A stretch of DNA of 64,000 bases from IMG/VR virus record IMGVR_UViG_3300025697_000014, positions 1 to 64,000 of that record, one strand, 5' to 3'. The first letter of the stretch is position 1, and the number at the start of each line of letters is the position of its first letter. Origin of the DNA: a virus. The notes under the pieces were generated by a model. That model was not told where the DNA came from, made no database searches, and worked only from the letters and a program-made list of their open reading frames with translations. Positions 53,316 to 59,541 of this stretch are shown in pieces. Position numbers and translations under genes: made by a program.

Positions 53316-53403
53316 TATGTTTCGTTTGCTCATCACTGACGAGTGGTGGGCAATCTGGGCAATACTACGCCTGACGCACCTGCATTACGCGGTGCGTCTT
53401 TTT
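53312..53403 (+). terminator. Stop-anchored RNA element C ending in an intrinsic terminator
   Basis: GTAGTAT (53312-53318, containing the TAG stop) pairs with ATACTAC (53362-53368). Inside, CATCACT/AGTGGTG (53331-53348) closes on GACG. Then GACGCACC (53373-53380) pairs with GGTGCGTC (53391-53398) around a 10-nt loop, followed by TTTTT: a textbook rho-independent terminator. A GGGAGG ribosome site follows at once. Confidence 0.7.
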
Positions 53404-53419
53404 CATAGGGAGGTTCACT

Positions 53420-53506
53420 GTGAAGGGTATCGTAGTAGTAGTATCGAACATCGTTGTTGTTGTTGTGTTCATTGTGCTGTATGTGGTGGCGTGTGGGGTA
53501 GTGTAG
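53420..53506 (+). CDS. Hydrophobic micropeptide (GTG start)
   Basis: A 28-residue frame from GTG 53420 with GGGAGGTTCAC ahead. It is almost pure Val/Ile/Leu (GIVVVVSNIVVVVVFIVLYVV), so it would be a single membrane helix. Support is the ribosome site and its parallel with the micropeptide at 52499. The repetitive GTT/GTA composition makes a chance frame possible. Confidence 0.4.
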   Translation: MKGIVVVVSNIVVVVVFIVLYVVACGVV

Positions 53507-53508
53507 TG

Positions 53509-53525
53509 TTCTGCGCACAAGGAGG
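53509..53525 (+). promoter_or_regulatory. TTCTGCGCACAA motif fused to ribosome site
   Basis: TTCTGCGCACAAGGAGG spans the whole gap ahead of ATG 53532. The same 17-mer precedes the HNH gene at 54901 (54880-54896). The motif therefore sits where it could mask or expose the ribosome site. Confidence 0.45.
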
Positions 53526-53531
53526 TATGTG

Positions 53532-53741
53532 ATGAGGAGGATTACGCCTCAGATGCTCAGCAGGTACGCTGTAGCGTGTAGACAGGTAGTAGTAACGATA
53601 AAGGGATCATCCTTTATCACAGTCCGTAGAGTGTATTCTGGTAGTGAGGAATATACGACGCCGTACTCAGTGACGAATATGAAGCGCCTCGTCCAGTTCG
53701 TAGAGACGCTTCCACCATGTGTTACATGGAGGCTTCAATAG
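53532..53741 (+). CDS. Small basic hypothetical protein
   Basis: A 69-residue basic protein from ATG 53532. 'ITPQMLSRYAVACRQVVVTIKGSSF' suggests a helix then a sheet; no motif recognised. It is followed by the candidate structured RNA. Confidence 0.5.
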   Translation: MRRITPQMLSRYAVACRQVVVTIKGSSFITVRRVYSGSEEYTTPYSVTNMKRLVQFVETLPPCVTWRLQ

Positions 53742-53755
53742 TAGTAGTATTCAGA

Positions 53756-53892
53756 ATCCGGTAGGCGAACGGAGCACACGAGATTGCCTCAAGGGCGATA
53801 AATGGGGCTATGCCGTAGGGATACGGCTGAGTTAGACCTGACTAGAAGCCACGCTGACATGGTCGCTCGTGTGTTGCAATCGCTTACCGGAT
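53756..53892 (+). ncRNA. Candidate structured noncoding RNA, ~137 nt
   Basis: The 174-base gap between genes is closed by a 13-pair stem: ATCCGGTAGGCGA (53756-53768) with TCGCTTACCGGAT (53880-53892), one G-T pair. A second stem of about ten pairs follows (core CACACGAG 53775-53782 with CTCGTGTG 53866-53873). Inside are two local hairpins: ATTGCC/GGCGAT (53783-53799) and GCCGTA-GGGA-TACGGC (53812-53827), the latter with a GNRA tetraloop. The result is a multi-branched fold on a double stem. It does not match tRNA, hammerhead or other RNAs I know. Confidence 0.5.
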
Positions 53893-53915
53893 ATTATCTA
53901 TTTGGAGGTAGTGTG

Positions 53916-54275
53916 ATGTTCACAGTGGGTTCGATGGTCTATCTGGTGTCGTTGGAAATCGTCAAATTCGCAGCAGAGTGCGCGAATTTGGAGTTGCTCA
54001 CATACGCAGAGACTTGTGATCCTCAGTATGAGGGCAAGACTTCCGGGTTTGCTAACCACGGCCAGTACTGGTCTTTCGAGGACAGCGCAACAGCCGGTGG
54101 TGGTTGCCGCATTACGTGGTCCAAGAACGTCGCTTGGGTGTCCAGGCACTCAGGGTACGGCTGGGCTGATTGCACACAAGAGGTGTGCGATCTCTTGGAG
54201 GAGTTGGGCGCTAAGCACGCAAAGCAGGTGAGCTTCCGCAATCCGCGTGTGTACGGTACCGTCAGGGGATTCTAA
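53916..54275 (+). CDS. Hypothetical protein
   Basis: A 119-residue protein from ATG 53916, chosen for GGAGGTAGTGTG ahead; the longer in-frame start at 53802 lies inside the structured RNA. It has five Cys, including ECANLELLTYAETC and CTQEVC, and a 'HGQYWSFEDSATAGGGCRITW' core. Possibly metal-binding, but there is no clear zinc motif. Confidence 0.6.
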   Translation: MFTVGSMVYLVSLEIVKFAAECANLELLTYAETCDPQYEGKTSGFANHGQYWSFEDSATAGGGCRITWSKNVAWVSRHSGYGWADCTQEVCDLLEELGAKHAKQVSFRNPRVYGTVRGF

Positions 54276-54294
54276 TTCTAGCATAGTGTGTTTC

Positions 54295-54340
54295 CACTAG
54301 CCGTAATGTGAGCGGCTAGTGTAGACGACATTACGTTGTC
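54295..54340 (+). promoter_or_regulatory. Two consecutive hairpins in the leader of the 54386 gene
   Basis: CACTAGCCG (54295-54303) and CGGCTAGTG (54313-54321) form a perfect 9-bp stem with a 9-nt loop. GACGAC (54324-54329) and GTTGTC (54335-54340) form a 6-bp stem. There is no T-run, so leader structure or processing site is more likely than terminator. Confidence 0.5.
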
Positions 54341-54385
54341 TGATGTTGCGTTAAGGGGTGCGCTTTCATCCCTGTGGAGAGACGA

Positions 54386-54628
54386 ATGAGTGAGCGCATA
54401 GTGATGGTATGGTTGGAGTTGTTCGTGTCCACCCCCACAGTTCCGCTGAAGCAGGTATACGCGAGGTTCACAAGCTCACCCAAGGAGGCTATTGCATTTG
54501 TGCGGCAGGCTCGTTCTTTGGGCTTCAAGTGCCGCTATGAGCATGACTTCAGGGGCGCTAAGATGTCGTCGTATACCCAGATTCGCAAGATGTATGCTAT
54601 CTTGAAGAACTTCGGATATAGTGCGTAG
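54386..54628 (+). CDS. Small protein, paralogue of the one at 61575
   Basis: An 80-residue protein from ATG 54386 (GTGGAGAGACGA ahead). VYARFTSSPKEAIAFVRQARS...GFKCRYEHDFRGAKMSS...MYAILKNFGY aligns with IYIRFTRSPEYARTFVTQCRK...GFRARYEHQFKGVKMST...GYAILRSAGY in the 61575 gene. The beta-alpha-beta layout suggests a small ferredoxin-like fold that could bind nucleic acid. Function unknown. Confidence 0.65.
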   Translation: MSERIVMVWLELFVSTPTVPLKQVYARFTSSPKEAIAFVRQARSLGFKCRYEHDFRGAKMSSYTQIRKMYAILKNFGYSA

Positions 54629-54631
54629 CGT

Positions 54632-54685
54632 TTAGGGGGAAGCGCGGGCTTCCCTCTAAGCAGTGGGCACAATACCGTGCTTACT
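54632..54685 (+). promoter_or_regulatory. Two stable hairpins between 54628 and 54700
   Basis: TTAGGGGGAAGC (54632-54643) pairs with GCTTCCCTCTAA (54648-54659): 12 pairs, one wobble, loop GCGG. AGTGGGCAC (54662-54670) pairs with GTGCTTACT (54677-54685): nine pairs, two wobbles. GTAG at the preceding stop and CTAC at 54684-54687 could also pair. An AAGGAGG site follows. Confidence 0.55.
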
Positions 54686-54699
54686 ACAAGGAGGTTATC

Positions 54700-54876
54700 G
54701 TGACCAAGAAGAATCGTGGATTCGCTGATCGGACGAAGAAGTACTTTGCTCATCAGGGTGGAAGTGGCGGGATGACAGTTGACGAGCTGACAGCTCATTG
54801 TGCGAAGTATGGATCGAAGAATCTGAGTGCTTGGCAGATCAAGGTTATGGAGCAGCGTGGCGTTCTCAAGAAGTAG
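54700..54876 (+). CDS. Small hypothetical protein (GTG start)
   Basis: A 58-residue basic protein from GTG 54700 with ACAAGGAGGTTATC ahead. It reads MTKKNRGFADRTKKYFAHQGG then MTVDELTAHCAKYGSKNLSAW and ends in a QIKVMEQRGVLKK helix. The second half looks like a winged-helix or SAP-like helical pair. No family recognised. It is followed by the TTCTGCGC motif and the HNH gene. Confidence 0.6.
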   Translation: MTKKNRGFADRTKKYFAHQGGSGGMTVDELTAHCAKYGSKNLSAWQIKVMEQRGVLKK

Positions 54877-54879
54877 TCT

Positions 54880-54896
54880 TTCTGCGCACAAGGAGG
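54880..54896 (+). promoter_or_regulatory. TTCTGCGCACAA motif fused to ribosome site
   Basis: A second exact copy of the 17-mer TTCTGCGCACAAGGAGG found at 53509-53525, here directly ahead of the HNH gene at 54901. Confidence 0.45.
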
Positions 54897-54900
54897 TTGT

Positions 54901-55488
54901 ATGAGAAGATCAAGAATGTCTCCCGAGCAGTGCAGATGTATAGTGGGGCAAGTGCTTAGCGGGGCTAGCTTTAGCGATTTGGCTAAAGAGTATGATGCTA
55001 GCGTCCAGTCCATTTGCAATATCATCAGAGGTAGAACCTATAGCGCCATTACAGGTCGAACCTGCAAGATGACTCCGGAGGAACGCTTTTGGCGTAAGGT
55101 TAATAAGACTGATGATTGCTGGTTATGGACAGGTGCTCCAGACACTAATGGATATGGACGCATAAAGATAGATGGCAAGTTTATAGGCGTGCATCGGTTT
55201 TCCTTCACGCTTGCGTATGGGCCAATACCAGACGGGTTATACATTTGCCACCACTGTGATGTCCCACTCTGTGTCAATCCAGAACACCTGTTTACAGGAA
55301 CAGCAAGAGACAATGCGGTAGATATGGCACACAAGGAACGTGCCTTCGGCACAAAGCTAAGTGCTGATGATGTAAGACATATTAGAGCAAGTAGCTTGTC
55401 TAGAAAAAATCTAGCTAAGAAGTTTGGTGTATGCAGACAGTGTATTGACCAAGTTCTTCTTGGTATTACGTGGAGCTGGCTTGACTAG
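54901..55488 (+). CDS. HNH homing endonuclease with flanking HTH segments
   Basis: A 195-residue protein. Residues ~5-50 look like a helix-turn-helix (VLSGASFSDLAKEYDASVQSI). The middle is a typical HNH of phage homing enzymes: CWLWTGAPDTNGYGRIKIDG, VHRFSF, then LYICHHCDVPLCVNPEHLFTG. The C-terminus has a second HTH (SRKNLAKKFGVCRQCIDQVLLG). It probably spreads by cutting intronless or empty sites in related phages. AAGGAGG and the repeated motif precede it. Confidence 0.85.
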   Translation: MRRSRMSPEQCRCIVGQVLSGASFSDLAKEYDASVQSICNIIRGRTYSAITGRTCKMTPEERFWRKVNKTDDCWLWTGAPDTNGYGRIKIDGKFIGVHRFSFTLAYGPIPDGLYICHHCDVPLCVNPEHLFTGTARDNAVDMAHKERAFGTKLSADDVRHIRASSLSRKNLAKKFGVCRQCIDQVLLGITWSWLD

Positions 55489-55497
55489 GAGGATATG

Positions 55498-56157
55498 ATG
55501 GATAAATGGCAATGTTGCGCCGTCTCGAAGGATGGTATAACCAAACACTTTGGCACACAACATGAGTGCCAGGTATATGTTCGATACCATCCTCTCTGTG
55601 AAGTGCGGGAGCGGCTTCACGGCTACAAGAAATACCGTGTGGAAGCGGTGTTCGTTGGTGATACCGTATACATCTTCGAGGGTGGTTGGGTGGATGCCTT
55701 GCCGTTCGTTGTAGACCACGACTATGATGACCTGAGAACGTATCATGACCAGAAAGCCATGTATCGCTGGATACGTGGTCACGAGATTGAGAATGTCGTT
55801 CGTGTTAAGCGACGACACAAGGAGAATAGTATCGTGTCCAAGAAACGCATTAGGACCTATTGCATATACTCAGGCTTCTCCGGCGACAGCATCACCAACA
55901 AGTTCAGGAATAGTAGTGGCAGGTGGTCTATATTTGTACGAGCTGTTAGTATCAGGCAAGCATACTACTTCGTAGGCAAAGAGGTGATGCTTGACGACCA
56001 ACTCGGTGTATTCTTTATGAATTACCCGGGCGGTCCTTCAATGGCAGGGTTGTTCCAATTCAACAATCGAATGCGAGCTGCGGTGAACAAGGGCTGGACG
56101 AAGTTCAACCGCAAGGGTCGCAAGCCCATTGAATTCAAAGATTCATGGCTTGACTAG
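55498..56157 (+). CDS. Two-part hypothetical protein, C-terminal half duplicated downstream
   Basis: A 219-residue protein from ATG 55498 (TAGGAGGATATG ahead). Residues ~1-112 form a separate domain (DKWQCCAVSKDG...). From about residue 113 the sequence KKRIRTYCIYSGF...FVRAVSIRQAYYFVG...NNRMRAAVNKGW aligns with the next gene. At the join there is an internal AAGGAG followed by GTG 55834, so the second half may also be made alone. It may therefore be a fusion of two genes, or a stop lost after tandem duplication. Confidence 0.6.
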   Translation: MDKWQCCAVSKDGITKHFGTQHECQVYVRYHPLCEVRERLHGYKKYRVEAVFVGDTVYIFEGGWVDALPFVVDHDYDDLRTYHDQKAMYRWIRGHEIENVVRVKRRHKENSIVSKKRIRTYCIYSGFSGDSITNKFRNSSGRWSIFVRAVSIRQAYYFVGKEVMLDDQLGVFFMNYPGGPSMAGLFQFNNRMRAAVNKGWTKFNRKGRKPIEFKDSWLD

Positions 56158-56166
56158 GAGGATATG

Positions 56167-56475
56167 ATGACTAAGCGAAGACGACGTACATATGAGCTGT
56201 ATTGCAGCAGTCCGGGTAGTATCGTCAAGTATTACGGAAGATCAAAGCCCTGGGTCATAAAGGTTAGGGCTGTGTCCATCAAGCAAGCATACTGGCTAGT
56301 TGGCAACCAGGTTATGTTTGATGGCTACAAGGGTATCTTCTCACTAGATAACTGCGATGGGCCAAATCGGTCGTTCCCATTTGCGGATAGGATGCGTGCA
56401 GCGTTGCCCAGATCCTGGCGCAACTATGACTATCGAGGCACCGAAGAGATCATAGTTGACGATCGCTGGTACTAG
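56167..56475 (+). CDS. Hypothetical protein, tandem paralogue of the preceding C-terminal half
   Basis: A 102-residue basic protein (TKRRRRTYELYCSS...VRAVSIKQAYWLVGNQ...ADRMRAALPRSW). The RAVSI(K/R)QAY(Y/W)xVG block and RMRAA helix are shared with residues ~113-219 of the preceding protein. The same AGGAGGATATG leader precedes both genes, supporting tandem duplication. Confidence 0.6.
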   Translation: MTKRRRRTYELYCSSPGSIVKYYGRSKPWVIKVRAVSIKQAYWLVGNQVMFDGYKGIFSLDNCDGPNRSFPFADRMRAALPRSWRNYDYRGTEEIIVDDRWY

Positions 56476-56484
56476 GAGGATGTG

Positions 56485-56700
56485 ATGGAAGCTGTACCAT
56501 TGCGCGTCATCAAGCAGCAGATCGCAGATCACTGGAAGCCGCGTGAGTACTGGCTCCCCAATGTGATTCCCATCGTCAGACGCAATGAGCCATGTCCGTG
56601 CGGCAGTGGTAGGAAGTACAAACAGTGCCACGGTAAGCGTGGTATTGAGCGTGAGATGATTTGGCTAGTAGAGGAGGGTCTAGACGACGACGAGGATTGA
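56485..56700 (+). CDS. SEC-C motif protein
   Basis: A 71-residue protein from ATG 56485 (AGGAGGATGTG ahead). The core [19 protein letters not shown] is a clear SEC-C zinc motif with three Cys and a His, as at the C-terminus of SecA and in many small adaptor proteins. The N-terminus is a basic helix and the tail is acidic (EEGLDDDED). Such domains mediate protein or nucleic-acid contacts; the partner is unknown. Confidence 0.8.
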   Translation: MEAVPLRVIKQQIADHWKPREYWLPNVIPIVRRNEPCPCGSGRKYKQCHGKRGIEREMIWLVEEGLDDDED

Positions 56701-56741
56701 GAATACGGGGTGTCTTCGAGGCTTGTAGTATCGTTGAGAAT

Positions 56742-56780
56742 GTAGTAGCTATTGTGGACAATGAGTCGAATAGCTACTAC
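56742..56780 (+). promoter_or_regulatory. Perfect 12-bp inverted repeat
   Basis: GTAGTAGCTATT (56742-56753) and AATAGCTACTAC (56769-56780) are exact inverted copies separated by 15 bases, in the 119-base gap before the 56820 gene. It is AT-rich with no T-run directly after, so an operator or RNA structure is at least as likely as a terminator. Confidence 0.5.
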
Positions 56781-56819
56781 GTAATATTTGACTGATATTT
56801 TCAGTTACGGGAGGGAACA

Positions 56820-57257
56820 GTGGACGCTATACAAGAGTACATTGGAGATATGGCAACATCGGTGAAGAACACAATCATCGGTCTTGTGGATAACAACAAG
56901 AAGGCCGTAGCTGTGAGTAACTTGATGATGTTGACTGGTGAGGACATTACCTTCACGACACATGTTGTGGAGGCTATTGCCCACGATGCTAAGTGCGGAG
57001 AGACGATGGGTTATGGTCGTAAGGTAGAGAAGTACACCGTGTTGTTGAATGGCGTCGTGGCCATGATTGGTGACTTCGATACAGCTAGTACGTATGCCCG
57101 TGGACTCAGTGGGAATCGGGTTGTGCGCAAGACACAGCCTGATGATTTCGTCAGGTCGTTTGACCGCAAGGTCGTTGTCCACAAGCTCGTTGGCGATAAC
57201 AACAAGCTGCACATTGTGGAAGAGAACTGGAATCAGACTACTCTATTTGGAGGTTAA
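56820..57257 (+). CDS. Hypothetical protein with C-terminal 'LLNGVV' domain (GTG start)
   Basis: A 145-residue protein from GTG 56820 (GGGAGGGAACA ahead). The N-terminal ~70 residues are helical (YIGDMATSVKNTIIGLVDNNKKAVA). Residues ~75-125 (KYTVLLNGVVAMIGDFDTASTYARGLSG) match the small protein at 52135. It thus combines a family domain with an extra helical domain. Function unknown. Confidence 0.6.
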   Translation: MDAIQEYIGDMATSVKNTIIGLVDNNKKAVAVSNLMMLTGEDITFTTHVVEAIAHDAKCGETMGYGRKVEKYTVLLNGVVAMIGDFDTASTYARGLSGNRVVRKTQPDDFVRSFDRKVVVHKLVGDNNKLHIVEENWNQTTLFGG

Positions 57258-57258
57258 C

Positions 57259-57744
57259 ATGTGGTTACCAGCAACACTGGTGAGTTTGAACGATACAGGA
57301 TTTGAGATCGACAGTGCCGAAGATGACTGGGTTGATGAGCAATACGCTCAGCTCATGGACGGAGCCGATCTCTATGATGCGGTGATGGAGCGCACAGCTG
57401 CGCAGGCTATCGCGTCGGTGCCAAAGCTGGAAGGTACCCCAGCTAGGGTATGGAAGGTCTTCACAGACTTGGTTGAGGGGCCACGCTTTGAGCTATATAA
57501 GGACTACGACCCCATCTCAGCAAACGAGTGGGCTAAGATATATAGGCACGTTGAGCAACCGTTCGCTATCGAGATACTCTTCTCATATGAGAACATGGGC
57601 ATGAAGTACACCTTGTGTAACGTGGATCAGTACGGTGAGTTCAGCCCGGTAATATCAATATCTGGTGGAGCTGACATGGAAGCTGACATGTTCTACGATG
57701 GGGATATCAACCCCCTACTATGGAGGCACGAATGTTTGTTCTAG
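57259..57744 (+). CDS. Hypothetical acidic protein
   Basis: A 161-residue protein from ATG 57259, with TTGGAGGTTAAC ahead; the longer frame lies inside the previous gene. It is acidic with 'AEDDWVDEQYAQLMDGADLYDAVMERTAAQ' and a Tyr-rich centre. No motif recognised. It overlaps the next gene by 13 bases. Confidence 0.55.
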   Translation: MWLPATLVSLNDTGFEIDSAEDDWVDEQYAQLMDGADLYDAVMERTAAQAIASVPKLEGTPARVWKVFTDLVEGPRFELYKDYDPISANEWAKIYRHVEQPFAIEILFSYENMGMKYTLCNVDQYGEFSPVISISGGADMEADMFYDGDINPLLWRHECLF

Positions 57745-57947
57745 TGGTAGATGGAGTTGTAGATGGCAGCGGTGCGTTCATGGACATGGTCAGAGCAGCT
57801 GAGACCGTCAAGATTGGTGACCTGATCGAGGTTCGACGTGCCCGCGAGGGCGACAGTGTGGGCGATGTTGAGTTCGATACAGAAGACGCCAATGAGGAAG
57901 GTTTCGATGTTCTGCCAGACCCTCCTCCTTCAGGTTGGATTTGGTAA
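57732..57947 (+). CDS. Small protein of the 'VVDGVV' family
   Basis: A 71-residue very acidic protein from ATG 57732 (TGGAGGCACGA ahead). MFVLVVDGVVDGSGAFMDMVRAAE opens like the proteins at 52135 and 56820, then an acidic tail and a Pro-rich end (DPPPSGWIW). It may be a DNA mimic by charge, but this is only a suggestion. Confidence 0.5.
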   Translation: MFVLVVDGVVDGSGAFMDMVRAAETVKIGDLIEVRRAREGDSVGDVEFDTEDANEEGFDVLPDPPPSGWIW

Positions 57948-58031
57948 TAGCTGCGCAGAAGACTGCGCAATACCTGTTAATATTTGTTAAGTGTACAGGA
58001 AAATCCACACAATGTTGAAAAGGAAACATAT

Positions 58032-58424
58032 ATGCTCAATACTGTCAAACAAAACATATGGTACAATCAGAGAGCACACGACGACATGGACAGAAAGGCT
58101 GCCGATCTACAAAGACGCCTACGCAAAGCCATCACTACATACAACAAGGCCACACAAGCTGTTTATGGTCACAACAGAAGGGTAGCTGGAGGGGTTAGGA
58201 TCACAAAAGAGGTGATCATAGATGTGATCAATGCAGCTAATGGTTTCTGCTGCTGGTGTAACCAGCCGATCAAGAAAGGGCACATCGATCACATCCAACC
58301 AGTATCTCGTGGTGGTGGAAATCAGCCAAGCAACCTGGTGTATATATGCTCTACTTGTAATCTGAGTAAGCACGACAAAACTGTGTTAGAGTTCATGATA
58401 TGGAGGAAACGGAGGCAAATATGA
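58032..58424 (+). CDS. HNH endonuclease
   Basis: A 130-residue protein from ATG 58032 (AAAAGGAAAC ahead). The N-terminus is a basic helix. The C-terminal part is a classical HNH: FCCWCNQPIKKGHIDHIQPV, SRGGGNQPSNLVYICSTCN, LSKHDKTVLEF. This form resembles restriction-type (McrA-like) nucleases more than the homing enzyme at 54901. It could be a mobile nuclease or act in phage DNA processing. Confidence 0.85.
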   Translation: MLNTVKQNIWYNQRAHDDMDRKAADLQRRLRKAITTYNKATQAVYGHNRRVAGGVRITKEVIIDVINAANGFCCWCNQPIKKGHIDHIQPVSRGGGNQPSNLVYICSTCNLSKHDKTVLEFMIWRKRRQI

Positions 58425-58693
58425 CATTCCTTGGATGCTATTCGGTATATCACCTCATATACTGGAAGATGGCAGCACGAGATCTGGATACGAGGGTTCG
58501 TGTTGAGTTGAAGGCGTACGGTATTGGTGGAGAGCCAATGCCGACGTTTGTGTCGGTGTATGCTGAGGACGAGGATGACATAGTGTTGCTCAGGAAGTTG
58601 TACTGGGGACATGTCATCCCCCACCTCAGTGAGATCATGGTGTTGGCGGGTCAGCAGATCCGCCGATGGAATCGCCTAAAGGAGTCGAAATGA
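58421..58693 (+). CDS. Small hypothetical protein
   Basis: A 90-residue protein from ATG 58421 (CGGAGGCAAAT ahead; ATGA overlap with the HNH gene). MTFLGCYSVYHLIYWKMAARD, then an acidic beta section 'PTFVSVYAEDEDDIVLL' and a helical end. No family recognised. Confidence 0.55.
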   Translation: MTFLGCYSVYHLIYWKMAARDLDTRVRVELKAYGIGGEPMPTFVSVYAEDEDDIVLLRKLYWGHVIPHLSEIMVLAGQQIRRWNRLKESK

Positions 58694-59070
58694 GTGTCAC
58701 AGTGACGAATGAGAAGGGTCGGATCGTGTTCATGGGCGACGAGGATACTGCGCAGAACTATGTCAGTCTGACAGCTGATCCCAGTCTCTACAAAACATTG
58801 CCCGCAAACGAGGGAGCCGAGCGCTCCTTCAACTCATCCACGGATGAGGCAGTAGTCCGAGCGTTACTTGCGCAGTCCAAGATCCACGGTAGTATCACAG
58901 TGGATCAGGTGTTGGAAGCAACCGGACGCGAGGGAGAGAGAAACCGTTGGACTGCGTACTACAACGCGGTCAAGGAAGGTTCCTCGAATCGGAAGTGGGA
59001 TAGCGTTTGGTGGAAGGAAATCAACGTACGTAAGGCGCAGGTATTACGTGCTATAGCTGCTTCGCAGTAA
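58690..59070 (+). CDS. Hypothetical protein
   Basis: A 126-residue protein from ATG 58690 (AAAGGAGTCGAA ahead, ATGA overlap). VTVTNEKGRIVFMGDEDTAQNYV at the start is weakly like the NGVV family (strand, turn, strand, TAxxYA). A later 'ITVDQVLEATGREGERNRWTAYYNAVKE' helical part follows. Unknown function. Confidence 0.55.
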   Translation: MSVTVTNEKGRIVFMGDEDTAQNYVSLTADPSLYKTLPANEGAERSFNSSTDEAVVRALLAQSKIHGSITVDQVLEATGREGERNRWTAYYNAVKEGSSNRKWDSVWWKEINVRKAQVLRAIAASQ

Positions 59071-59074
59071 GATT

Positions 59075-59163
59075 TATGGCCCCTGTGTGAGATACAGAGG
59101 CCATAGTCGGGGCTTGCATTGCCCGCATCTGGGGGAGAGGTAGTCGGTAACCTACCTCTCTCC
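59075..59163. terminator. Hairpins between convergent genes
   Basis: TATGGCC/GGCCATA with CTGT/ACAG inside forms a hairpin at 59075-59105. GAGAGGTAG (59135-59143) and CTACCTCTC (59152-59160) form a perfect stem with an 8-nt loop at 59132-59163, its 3' arm covering the stop codon of the leftward gene. It sits between the rightward gene ending at 59070 and the leftward gene ending at 59152, so bidirectional termination is likely. Confidence 0.6.
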
Positions 59164-59505
59164 GTCTACTGAAATACGAGTGGTGATAAAGTCGGGGAGC
59201 TTCAAACCCAACTTGGCCAGGTTGTCGATGAGATCACCTAGAAGGGTTGTCTCAATAGCAATCCAGGTAATGGGCAACAGCGGTGTGAGAGCACACCAAT
59301 CGCCTATAACCTTGACGACTGCATACCCTAGAACATAGGGCAGCAGCTTGCGCCACAAGAACTCAGCCACCCGTCGGAAGTCGAAGTCCTTCTGTTTGAG
59401 GCCAGCAGCAATAGCCATAACCAGATTGACAACGATATGACCGATGATAAACCGAACATCGGTTGCAGCAAAGAACTTCGCAAGAACACTCAGAATGTTT
59501 TCCAT
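59152..59505 (-). CDS. Multi-span membrane protein, candidate holin
   Basis: A 117-residue protein from ATG 59505 with GTGGAGGTGTAT ahead. Three hydrophobic stretches are seen: FIIGHIVVNLVMAIAAG, LLPYVLGYAVVKVIGDW and LLPITWIAIETTLLGDLI. This is the size and layout of phage holins that open the membrane for the lysin. It is the only leftward gene in this region. An ATTATA at 59522-59527 gives a TATAAT on its strand, so it may have its own promoter, overlapping the leader of the divergent gene. Confidence 0.6.
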   Translation of the reverse strand: MENILSVLAKFFAATDVRFIIGHIVVNLVMAIAAGLKQKDFDFRRVAEFLWRKLLPYVLGYAVVKVIGDWCALTPLLPITWIAIETTLLGDLIDNLAKLGLKLPDFITTRISVDGER

Positions 59506-59541
59506 ATACACCTCCACTAGTATTATACACAAGGAGTAGTA

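Noticed and set aside
53802-53915. Upstream start for the 53916 gene
   Set aside because: It lies inside the long-range RNA fold, has no ribosome site, and ATG 53916 has GGAGG at the right distance.
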